From Cerrena zonata (Eukaryota; Basidiomycota; Agaricomycetes; Polyporales; Cerrenaceae): a DNA stretch of 57,361 nt. The translations under genes were made by a program, and so were the position numbers. Below the pieces are notes generated by a model, which ran no database searches, was not told where the DNA came from, and saw only the letters and a program-made list of their open reading frames with translations. The DNA lies in the NCBI GenBank assembly GCA_038087015.1, contig JASBNA010000119.1, positions 1-57,361 of the forward strand. The letters are read 5' to 3'. Below, in pieces: positions 1-10,810 of the stretch. Positions within the stretch are counted from its first letter, which is position 1; every line of letters starts with the position of its first letter.

Positions 1-3000
1 TGCATCTTGGGTGGTGAGGATGGTGAGATGGGAGGACCCTCGTTCGTCATCCTCCCATTCATCTCATGCACCAATCCTCTCTATCTACTCCCTACTCCCT
101 ACGATGGAAGGAGAAGACGCATACACTCATAGACTCATCCCAAATCCAAATCTAACTTGAGTTCAGATGCACAGAAGAGGATGAGGGGGAAGGAGTACCT
201 CCTCGTCACGTTTCCTGACCCTCTTCGTCATTGACTTTTGGGTTTCCCTATGACTCCCCCCCCCCTCTGGATTTCTATTCCGGTCCAAAAAAGAACGAGG
301 TTGGCGCGCTGGAGGTGGTTTGGGTTTTTTTTTATCTTGACGCCTCCTCCCACACATCAGAAAGAATGGGTTTATCATCATATTCCCATTTTCCATCATC
401 ATCAAATGGGTTGTTGGTGCACGTTCCTATGTTTCTGGTTGTTCTTGGGCGATGATGCAGGGAAGGCCCCGCGTCCCGTAACTTCCGGTCTAGGATGGTC
501 TTGTGTCCTTTCGTGTGTATGGTTTTTTGATCTTTTCCTGGCCATGGGTTAGTTGTGTATCTTGGGTCGGGTGGAAAAACATATCATTCCACTCTTCCTT
601 CATCATGGAGGGATTATTGGAAGGAAATCCCACATCAACTTGGGAGCGCACACACCCATACTGCGGACATAACGTACACGAACCCCCACCCAGACCTGCT
701 TGTTACCTATACTAAGCGTTGCGCTCATCATTTGGGCATTTCGAACGTCCTAGCCGTTCCTTTCTTCTCGTTCTTCTTCTCATGACGTCCACATTACCGC
801 TATCTTCCCTATCTTCTAACCTACCCCTTGAACGTCCTTTCTTCCACATCCTTCTCCATCACTCGTGGTTTTTAATAACCTCTAACATCCTACATGGGGT
901 TTCTACAACGAAGTCATCTTGGAAGGGGAGGGCCATTAATATCCAACACGAACGAACGATGCCATTACATCCGCCCCTTCCCATTCGTCCTGTCATTCAC
1001 ACTCGTGGTTTCGCCCTTTTTGCTCCTTTAAGCAAAGGGACGATCACTACTGACTGTCAACGACACCCATACGTGATGGTTCTTTGTTCGTTCGGTCCCA
1101 TCCCCATCCCCCTCTGATGATCTCTTTTTTAAGCCTCCTGGTGTCGTCATAATGGGCCTCGGCTCGTCCGTTGTTGCCCATCAATCCACTTCTCACCTAC
1201 GCTCAGAATGCTGGCTGCTTGTTTTATGCATCTCGCTATCTAGTTCTTTCACACACTTCCGGTGCCGGAGTCTAGGCCCTTTAGCCTTGTGTGTACCCAC
1301 CCTGTGTGTGTGTCTCTCTCTCTCTCGTAAACGGTTACTCGTTTTCGTACGAGGGAGATCAGGGGTGGGGGGGTATCTTTATGGTATCTATGACATCGTT
1401 TTTTTTTCTTTGCCATTGTATGGGGACTTTGAGAGCTCTCGTGGGTGTGTTCCAGAGTTCCAGAGTTCCAGAGCGAGTTTGGTGTTCTGGAGATAGAGTC
1501 ACAGAACAGACTCGAAGGGTATGGGGAAATGAGAACCTAAAGGACATGAGGGAGATGGGGACATAGGGAGCTCTTCGAGTTTTTGCTCGACACCTATACC
1601 GATACCGGTGGTGTGACTGTTTAGAGTTGTGTCTGGAGTTGGTGGCCTTCCGTCTCGTTTGCTTTGCGTTGAATTGTCGGGGTTGAGGATTGTCGGTGGG
1701 GGATTTTGCCTATTGCGGAAGGCGAACATCGGTTTTGTGATTTGCTTTGGATTGACGTTCTTGTGGACGAGTCATGATTATGCTTATCTTCATCTCTATT
1801 GCTTACTTTTTTGATCAACCTTTTTTTATTGAGAAACAGCGCTGACTGATACGTTGATATTTCTTTCTCATATGTTTCCCTACCTCGTCCAACATTTCGC
1901 CACCCGCTCATCTACGAATAACCGCCGTGACGTCACCACACCCATCACACACGTCCTTCCCACAACTATAATCTCATGACATACTCTCGACATACCGATC
2001 CTCAAAACCTTCTCATGAACACACGAATACAACGCATGCCGACCCGAACGGGAATTCTCTATTACCTATACCCCTACCTATTTCGACGCACCTCTTTCCC
2101 TTGGGTCTTCAATAACCTTCCCTCCTACCCTCTCTATTTCCCCGCACATATTCCCATTCTCACACATCCGTTCTCCATTCTCCCCGCGTTTCTCGTAATC
2201 TGATAAACTCCGGACTACCTATCGGTGACGCAAACGGTATTCATTCCCATTCGTTTACTTCTTGCGGTCGGTTTACTACCGAAACTGAATATCGCCGCGA
2301 ATGCGTCGGACTACAAACTCAAACTATTTTCCCTATCTCGCTCACTCTCGTTTTGGGATTGTTCTATCCGTGTCTCTGGCATTTGCTATTCTCCCGACAC
2401 TGGACGCCGCGTGGCGTTGATCCTTTCTTTTCTGACAATCCAACTTCTGCCGCGAATGTGCTATCTGTCCATCTCTTTCCTTTCTCCTGGTTTTTTTCAA
2501 TTACGTCCCGGTATTCTTGTTCTTTCCGTTAATGATGTGCGTATGTTTCGTTACGTGTACGCTCATGGTGTATACGCGAACATCGACCCATCTCTGTTCC
2601 TCCTCCCTCTTATTCCCGCTTTTCTGATTCTGATCCGCGTGTTATTACTCCGCCTGTCTTTCCGTCTCCGCAAACACGTTGTTGCTTCTTTCCATCTTTC
2701 TATTCTCCCCCGTCATACCTTTCCACTCTTTTCGCTCATCCCCATTGCTTCCATACCTCCCGATTCTCTCTGACTTTTCCCACCTACCCATACACGTGCC
2801 TTTTCCCCATTGCGTCTCCTCGTCCCCACCTCCACACTGCTCTCGAACATCTCCCGCGCACACGTTGTCACCCTGGTGTGTTGTCTGGCTCGGTCTATCC
2901 TGGACTTCTCCAACGCACCCTCTCTCGGCCCTTTTTCCGAATTACAATTCATTTATCGCGCTGCGCCGTATGTCTATATTCAACTACTCGACAATTGCGT

Positions 3001-4116
3001 TGAGGGTTGTTTTTCTTTCTGATCTTATTATCCCCGGATATCACTTGCTTTGATCGTCTCCTCTCGTATCTTTATACGAATGGATTTTCCTGCTGTATGA
3101 CCATTGTTCGGAATCTTTTCGCATTCTCCGTATATTTTCTCGCTCATCACCCACCGTATCCCGATTTGCTCTATGACGTCTCCACCACCCCGGTTCTCAT
3201 CCACCTTTTTACACCCCCCTCCCCCCTACTTCTATCTCTGATCTCTATACCTTTATCTATGGCTCCCCCGGTACTCACACAAAATAGGTCCTGGACATTA
3301 ACCTCAAAGCATGCTGGCTTCTCTGTCAAGCCGCCGGGAAACATATGGTTCCTCGTCGGAGAGGGAAGATCATCAATTTCTGTTCCTTGTTGACTTATCA
3401 GGTACGCCCGTCCCTCCCACCTCTATCGATTCCGAGTCCCTTTCCGCTTTCAATAGAGATGACTTCTTTCTTTCCGGGGTGCACATCGTTTTACGTTCCG
3501 AGAGACTTTTGCTTCTAGATTCCTTGCTATCTTGTTGGTTGTGTGCTGCTAATCATGTTATCTTGGGTTCCATCTCCGGTTCCGTCTTCTTTTTCGAGGG
3601 GATGTGGCCTACCGGTATCTTGTTCTCGGACTTTCTTTTGGAATCGGTGGTCGGATTTTGTATGGCGTTATTCGTAATTGCGAACGTGTGTAGGCTGGGA
3701 TTCTTGCTTTCTACTTTTTTAGCATTCGCCGCTTCTTGTGTAGAGGCGATGCGAGGTTCCAGTCTTTCCGAATTCAAACTCTCTGTTGCCATGCTTTCCC
3801 CCTCTTCTTGGTGTTATCCGTTCCTCATATGTTCCAGGCCTCCGTGTCTTCTGAACCCTTTCGGTGACTAGATTTCTAGTCTCGAACGATAGCCACAAAC
3901 CTCCCTTGGACCGGTGCTTTTTGCATACATCGGTTTACCTTTCATTTGCTGTGCATGCACTGCAGGAGTTCTGTACATCTCTTCCTTCTTTCCTTGGACT
4001 GTTGGAGCTTCTCAGTGCCTCGTTTTGAGAATCCCCATTGCCAAGTTTATCCTTCGAGTTTCTATCTACACCCGGCTGGACGCTAATTCTCCTTCCTTCC
4101 GACTTGCTTCTGATAG
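1..4116. other. Pyrimidine-biased non-coding region
   Basis: I find no convincing gene in these 4.1 kb. The + strand is conspicuously rich in C and T over most of positions 700-4000, so open frames on it are composed largely of Leu, Ser, Phe, Pro and Arg and show no family signature. There is a GT/CT microsatellite at about 1304-1326 and a short tandem of the 9-mer ttccagagt at about 1450-1475. Such bias is known from long leaders upstream of fungal genes, but the only gene following on this strand is a 5'-truncated dehydrogenase. A leader of a lost gene or a remnant regulatory region is possible. Confidence 0.5.
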
Positions 4117-4634
4117 GGAGGTCTCACCGTACCAGCCTACGCGTCTGCCAAAGGCGCTTTGGGGCAACTCACCAAAGCGTTGAGCAACGAATGGAGTAAA
4201 GATAACGTCCAAGTGAATGGGATCGTCCCGGGTTACATTGCCACTGATATGTACGTCCTCCCCGTTCCATTTCAAACTGTCTCGAGTGACACACGCTCAT
4301 TGATTGAATTTGAATCTCCCCCCGCCAATAGGAATGAAAAGTTGTTAAAGGACCCTACACGCCTCCGTCAGATCTCCGAACGTATCCCAGCCGGGCGATG
4401 GGGCGATCCGAAAGACTTTGCTGGACCTGTTGTCTTCTTGGCCAGTCCTGCTAGTCAGTATGTCTGTGGCGAGTTGTTGGTTGTCGATGGTGTGAGTGAT
4501 CAAATTACTTTTTTCGTTGCTACAACACGAATTCGTGCTCCGGACTTATGCCTCGAGCACGATCATTTATATCGATATTTAGGATTTCTTTGGCTAATTA
4601 CTTCTTTTTCTGTTAGGGTTGGATGGGCCGGTAA
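4117..4634 (+). pseudogene. 5'-truncated SDR dehydrogenase, KduD type (2-deoxy-D-gluconate / 2-dehydro-3-deoxy-gluconate dehydrogenase)
   Basis: This is the C-terminal half of a classical short-chain dehydrogenase. Three exons can be read: 4117-4250, 4332-4491 and 4617-4634, with introns GTACGT..AATAG and GTGAGT..TTAG. The first exon begins with [12 protein letters not shown], which holds the catalytic YxxxK, followed by the ALSNEW and [14 protein letters not shown] segments. The second carries [20 protein letters not shown] and the last ends in GGWMGR and a stop, as KduD proteins do. The family oxidises keto-deoxy-hexonates in pectin and uronate breakdown. The Rossmann N-terminus with its TGxxxGIG motif is not found anywhere upstream, and two in-frame stops directly precede the first exon (used as the intron acceptor). 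I infer a truncated gene; unrecognised distant exons cannot be fully excluded. Confidence 0.75.
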
Positions 4635-7600
4635 ACGAAGGAATGAAATCGGGATGGCAAAGAAGTTCTAGATGTACAGAAGATCTGTGTTCCGTAACCT
4701 GTGTCTTGGGTGTTTTCAATATCGTGATATACCGTAACGTTTTTGGACTGGGCCCTGCTGGATTATCTCCGTACACTCCACAGTTCCTGTCTTCGAAGGC
4801 ACCCCACTCCATGGGTAGTGCCCCACCGGTCCTAGAGAGCCTGACATGCTGTCATGTAGGCTCTGGTCTTTGTCAACGTTTTATGAATCTGAAAGTCCCA
4901 TGCGCATCTTGGTTTATGTCAAAACAGGTCATCAGTTCGAAACTCTCTTATTACGGACTGTCTTCGAATTCGTGCAGAGCTTCTCCTAATATTGCTTCTC
5001 CACCCTTCAGATGGTTTTACTCCTCTTCGGTCCTTGTATCGAGAGATTTGGCTGTGACGGTTCGGTGGCTCGGATCGGTAACACAAAACAAGTGGCTCTG
5101 CGTGAGATCAACGCGTAGTCATGCTGGGACATAAAATGGACTCAAACATCCAGCAACACGTCGTATGTTTATTCTTCATTGTACATTCCCGAAGAACACA
5201 CGATTGAATCATTTTATCAAGATGCATTCTATTGTACCGGATATCACTATTGTGTCAGAGAAGGACAACCATAATCACGGGTCTTGCGGCAGAAGAAAAA
5301 ATGAAGAACCTCACTTTAGGGTGTAGCAGCGTGCAGCCTATCATAATTTGCACTGCTCCTCGCCCATTGAGATCGACTCGGTATCTACCCACGTAAATTG
5401 ACGGATCTCCGGGAGCAGCTGAAAGAATGCAAGGGTGCTGCGTGACCATTTCTCATACAATGGAGTTCACTGCTACGGCCCTTCATCAAGATTGTGCTAG
5501 GTAATCGGTGCTTATGGATTGAGGGCTTGAAGCTTAAGGCCCGGACCGTGCAAACAATTTTAATGAACGCAGGCGTTGCAACTGGAAGACACAAGGAGAC
5601 ACAACTAAACCGTATCAGCAACGGTGCTCCTTTCGAAGAGACCGTTCCGTAGAGAGGGTCGACAGTTGTACCCCAGCTTTGCGGATCAGACGGACCGCGT
5701 TATACCACCCACAATGAACTGACATGGTCGTGTCACGAAGAACTAAGATTCTACGGTGTTGTGGACGAAAGAACTTGCCGAATGATATGGATTATTAACA
5801 CCGACTAGGCACCATGTCTCATCGCCCGTAAAGAAGGTTCAAGTAAGTGACAGCATTCACCGGATGCCGATGTTAAAATAGGTTCAGTTGGTGGTAGGAG
5901 GTGGTAGGTTACCGTTGAACATCGGAGCTATAGTGAGGGGAAGACAGAAGAAGGGTGAAGAGTGGGATACGTGTCCTCGTTCTAAAGACCGTATGGCGCC
6001 GAAGGGAAGCTACGTGCGGTAAGGAAATAGCGAATGAATGGGACGATAAACTTTGAAATGCTGCGTACTAACTTCAAGCACTCATAGAAGGGAGATGGCC
6101 GGTATCACGAGATTTAAGCTCTACAATTTCGACGTTCAAACATGGACACGCCGAGCACATTTCTAGCGAAGGGATTGGATGGGGAGTGTATGCCACCATC
6201 ACGTTCTACGGCTCCCAGGATCATGGGAGGAGCGTCAACGTCGAACTGTGCAAACAAACCTCCACCGATATCGAACGCACAGTAGTGAGAATGTAACACC
6301 AAACAGGTTAAGCTTGTTAACAGTATCCTACCTAGTTGTACCGCTTGTGAGAAAATCTCTGTCGAAGTGGGTGTAGCAGCTGACTCGATGGTGAGTAGTC
6401 ATCATCCCGTGAACAGTTCGACATGAATTCTCCCAGGATGCCTCATGAGGATTGACGTAACATGAAAGTAGACGATACGGCCTGGCTCAGGCAGATATAG
6501 TGCATGATGATCGTGTGTCTGAGAGGAAAGTCGGTCACTCGGTTTGTTATTGAAGCGAGTCAATTCAATCCAAACGCGAGTAGGATTCAACCATATTGAA
6601 AGGTCCCGAAGTTTTTATAGACGTGGCAGTGGCGCGACGTCTGATGAACATACCCCAGGATGAACTCTGTCTATGTACGCCGAATGGCATGTCTAGACCA
6701 GCAAACGATGCATGTAAGACCTCCGGTGAGTACACGGAGCATCGCACAATGACCGAGCGACGGGGAATAGATGCCTAGGTCGGCGATACGATGTCAGTAA
6801 ACTAGAGATAGGCCACTCGGTCAGCCGAGTCAAAATAAAAACGCCGGAGTTGGGCTGGATAGAATGTGAGATAGTTCACTTGCCATAGGCAAATATTGTA
6901 TTGCGTAGCGTCAACAATAGATCAGCAGGTCATCTACAATATTCAGGGTATCAGAAACATGCATCCTAATGAGAGATCACTCACCCGGCCCGACAAAATC
7001 TGTGATAGCAGAATAGCACAGAAGAAATCGCTAAGTAAAAGCCTTTTAGAACGGTCGTCCATGTGACATGGTCAATACAGATCAGAAGGAGATGTATATA
7101 GACAAGAACATTAGATGCCTATGCAATCATCGACGCATATTAAACAGAAAGACTCCGACTCAGAGAAGATGGGCGAATACACGCGATCTCCGCTCTCGAC
7201 TTTGGGAAATATTGTCTATAGATGTGATCTAGAACTACAAAGTAGACATTCAGAGTATCCGGTGACGTGCAGAAGGGTAAAGTCACCGGCTATACTATGT
7301 GGGCTGTAAAGGATGGATCATCGTTAGTCGCGTTTATACCCACAGAAGTAATGGGGTAACGTTTGGAATAGCGAACGAGCTTTGCGAGGCTAAGAATTCA
7401 GGTGACGGATCCCTTCTGCGTAGATGTCTTGCCATTTCAAAGCATGGTCGTCCGGGGTTAGATAATTCAATGCAACGATTAGTAGACGAAACGATATACT
7501 ACCAGTGTCCAAGTGGGAGGTTCGATTCAGAACCCAATGAGCGAGCAGAGTCAGCTTGGAGGATTGGGTAGTCTGTTGACATCAAAAATCAGGATGCAGT

Positions 7601-7679
7601 CAAAAATACATTCAAGCAGTATACGGGAGAATGTTGAGTAACAAATGTTATAACCTTGAGAGACCAGCATCGACAGGTC
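4635..7679. other. Gene-poor stretch
   Basis: No open frame here resembles a protein family, and no chain of short exons with good splice sites is apparent. Base composition is more balanced than in the first 4 kb. I see no terminal repeats, reverse transcriptase or transposase motifs. It may be decayed sequence, given the truncated gene on one side and a decayed gene on the other. Confidence 0.4.
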
Positions 7680-8204
7680 CTACTCCGGATAGATATATTT
7701 AAGGAGTTGTATTAGGTTCGTGTCGTGGGGGAAGATAGGTTCTTGAGTGCGTATAGTGCCTTTGAATGGATAGTGGATGCGGACTTGAGCCAAGGTACGG
7801 CAAGGAGCACTTGAGTATCCTTGCCCACAAAGTGACGGTGATACCTGCCTTTTTTCAATCAATACAGTTTTCGGGACCAGTACCTGAGCGCCCAATGTAC
7901 TGTAGAAACACCAATTGCATCCAGTGACGTGGACATCGGAGGGGTCTAAAAGGTGGTAGTTATCGAACTCCATGGATTTGCAAAATTTTGTAGCGCCTAG
8001 TGGAGGGGTTTGCGAACGGCGAAGTATTGGAGGCCTTAGAGGAAGCATTGAGAGGAGGATAATCATAGCCATAAACCGACCCCGAAAAGAAATGGTGTTG
8101 TAGGAGGGTGATGGTACAGCGACAACCTTGTCTTCCTCATGCGGTGTGACGCGCCTCTGTAGTGTCAGATTGGTGATGACAGTGATCATTGAAATTGAAC
8201 GCAT
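7680..8204 (-). pseudogene. Decayed copy of an unidentified gene, homologous to the remnant at 35.6-36.0 kb
   Basis: The 174-codon minus-strand frame is not recognised as a known protein, but its C-terminal part matches the remnant at 35,681-36,002. Shared anchors are an FDN motif, a W.FY motif (CNWCFYSTLGA against RTVWSFYLARP), then VRIHYPFKGTIRT against VRIHYPFNGEPRT, FP(H/R)D and a similar ending. The middle segment, which in the other copy holds the GDCLDWKQEG and GPRGWEG motifs, is scrambled here. The N-terminal half of the frame has no counterpart I can see. This indicates an old, degenerate paralogue rather than a working gene. The function of the ancestral protein is unknown; both copies lie near sugar-acid metabolic genes. 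Confidence 0.55.
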
Positions 8205-9114
8205 GGCGTATAGGTACTAGATCTATGCTATTAAGGGTCGGGGTCACTGTCATCGTGGCGGTTATAGAAAGCCTAGTGAGACATAGGGTCGGGCTTCTGG
8301 ATAGGGGAAACCGGTTTGAAGCCCCGAAACTCCGCTCGGTCTATCTTGCTACATAGCTTGAACATCAAGTTATCTCCGGAGAGTGCTCAAAAGATATGAG
8401 GAGGACAGTTTCGTATAGTAATATAGTGGTAACCAATACTAGTGGCCGGTAAGCATCTCAGTCCATAAGACTTCAAGTTATTCAAACAATGAAGCTACCG
8501 AAGCACGGGATATATTTTATTAGTGGTTTCGTTGGATCCTCTGCCGAACACATCTAATTATATCAGGGCATGGTGGTCATTCAGTAATATTGTCGATATC
8601 CTCAGACCAAACATACTGAAACTGCTATAGTACTGTCGCTCAAGTTGACTGTCACACAATTGGCGCCCTCAGGCTCCTCCTTTCATACCGACCATCATGA
8701 TCATGTTTCTTGAGATTTTTCGCCACCTGTTACAGCACAGACTTCTAAACGAAATGTACTCTTAACTATCTCTTCTATGCTCATATTTACTCAATGATTT
8801 ACATCAGAATTGACAACTTGAACTCATCCGAGTCGTCGAGACCCTGATTTATAGAACCGTGAAGGAGTGTGTGGTTTTCCTTTTGATCATGTACAAGTGA
8901 TGACAGAGTTCAAGTCTTTCAGGAGCTACATGCAAAGCAGACTCCGTGATAGCCCCTAATAAAATCACTTGAGAAATGCTCCATAACGTCATTCGAACTC
9001 ACGGTGACTTTAGGCTCAACGTGACCACTCAGATGACTACCTCCAAGATTGACATATATACGGGAGTGCTATGGTCGCAATTCCTACGATTACTACACAC
9101 ACTGATCACACGGC
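8205..9114. other. Intergenic region upstream of glycerol dehydrogenase
   Basis: No coding sequence is recognised. The stretch contains the promoter of the glycerol dehydrogenase gene beginning at 9115. A TATA-like gacatatatac lies at about 9051-9061, some 60 bases before the start codon. Confidence 0.45.
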
Positions 9115-10420
9115 ATGCCTCACAACCCTGATAAAATTACTGAGCGATTGTTTCAGGCTCCCTTGAAATACATCCAAGGTCCGTCTGCATTTCGAAACGC
9201 AGGCAAATATTTATCTGCACTCGGAAATGCACCTCTTCTGATTTGTGATTCTGTGGTATACAATATCGGTGTGTACTTGAAATGTTGCCAAACACCAATG
9301 GTACTCACAGTTGATTCTTAGCTGGAAACGATCTGGTCAATAATCTTCGCATGGCGTCGCTGAACGTGACCTATGCAGAATTTATTGGAGAGATTTCGAC
9401 CCAGGAGATAGACCGCTTAACAGAGTATGCTCGAAGCAACCATGTCGACTTCGTGATTGGAGTCGGAGGAGGCAAAACTCTTGACTGTGCCAAAGTTATA
9501 GCAGAGACTATCCAGACCCCAGTAGCCAGCCTGCCTACCATCGCAGCTACAGATGCTCCTTGCTCCGCGGTATCTGTCGTTTACACTCCGGACGGCCACT
9601 TCGACCATTACAAGTTCATGAAGAAGAACCCGGATATTGTCTTGGTGGATACATCCATTATCGCAAAGGCTCCTGCCCGTTTCCTTGCGTCCGGAATGGG
9701 GGATGCAATTGCAACACATATAGAAGCTAAATCGTGCAAGCAAAGTGTCGTTCCCTGGGGAGGCCTACCTACTGAAGTCTCTGGTGCAATTAGTGAGAAG
9801 TGCGAGGAGATCTTACTGAAGTACGGGAAGGTCGCATACGAAGCCAACAAAGTCCATGCTGTTACTCCTGCCTTCGAAGCTGTTGTTGAAGCCAATACCT
9901 TGTTAAGCGGTCTCGGCTTCGAATCGGGTGGAGTTGCAGCAGCACATAGCGTACGCATTTCCCCGTAATTATGGATTTTGGCTGCTAATCATAATGCGGA
10001 CAGATACATAATGGGCTCACAGCGATCGATGCACTACATGGATTACTTCATGGAGAAAAAGGTGGGTGAAGACGGATGGTTCTCATGCAGGTTCTGATCA
10101 CGTTCACGAACCTAGTGGCTTTTGGTGTCGTCGTTCATCTCATATTGACCAATGCCCCTTCGTCCGAGCTGGAGAAGTACATTGAATTCATGCTCACCGT
10201 GGATCTTCCCGTAACCTTTGAGCTCTTGGGGATACCGAATGTCACGGACGAAGAACTCCGCGCAGTAGCGAAACTCGCATGTTCGCCTAGGGAAACCATC
10301 TGGTCGATGGACATTGGCGACAGTATTACAGAGGATAAGGTATTCCATGCTATTAAAGGAGCTGATGCTGCTAGCCGAGAATATATTCGGAGGGCGAACT
10401 GGGTAAGGGCGGGGTTGTAG
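9115..10420 (+). CDS. gldA: Glycerol dehydrogenase (iron/zinc-containing alcohol dehydrogenase family)
   Basis: Four exons, 9115-9268, 9322-9950, 10004-10061 and 10116-10420, join in frame to a 381-residue protein, close to bacterial GldA (about 367). The enzyme oxidises glycerol to dihydroxyacetone with NAD+. The NAD-binding GVGGGKTLDCAK, the APTIA.TDAPCSA.S-like segment (PTIAATDAPCSAVSVVYT) and the metal ligands are all visible: Asp in MGDAIATHIEAK, His in AAAHSIHNG (made by joining exons 2 and 3) and His in LLHGEKVAFG (made by joining exons 3 and 4). Every splice restores a conserved motif, so the gene appears intact. It stands alone between a decayed region and a convergent WD40 gene. The family is best known from bacteria; horizontal origin is possible but its introns are typical of the neighbourhood. 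Confidence 0.92.
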
Positions 10421-10810
10421 GCTTAGACCAGTATGTCATTTCGCCAGAATATCTACAAGAATATATCGTGTCCAGTAATACGTGTCGCCGACAGCCTAAA
10501 ACAAGGTAATATTAGCTGTGGCTCGAAATGCACTATCGGTCTCGCCGTCGAGGGCTCAGCTTGGTAAGTTGTGGACGTTGGATTTCGGGATGTTACTACC
10601 ATGTCATCCTCTCGGTCCCGAACCGAGCAGCCTGCATCATTCTAGATAGCATAACACACATTCAAAGTTCTCGCTTCATTTGACATATAAAGAATTGATA
10701 ATAGGTATGGTATCGTTGGTATGTCTGATAATCAACTGATAAATCACGTCCATTGCTCAATGTTACCTCCAATTACTATAAGCACCGAAACAGGTACTAA
10801 ATCCGAAGTT
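10421..10810. other. Convergent intergenic region
   Basis: This interval separates the ends of two convergent genes, glycerol dehydrogenase on the + strand and the WD40 protein on the - strand. It should hold both 3' ends. I see no further gene and no clear repeat. Confidence 0.5.

Noticed and set aside
2225..2773. Long hydrophobic open frame of 182 codons on the + strand
   Set aside because: It lies in the pyrimidine-biased region, which by itself favours long frames of Leu, Ser, Phe and Pro. There is no family motif, and frames on the other phases are similarly long.
3311..3871. 186-codon frame directly upstream of the SDR exons, considered as its missing N-terminus
   Set aside because: It contains no TGxxxGIG or NAG-like motif, and its composition is that of the surrounding CT-rich DNA.
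5700..7000. Transposon remnant in the gene-poor stretch
   Set aside because: I could not find reverse transcriptase, transposase or integrase motifs, or terminal repeats, by reading.
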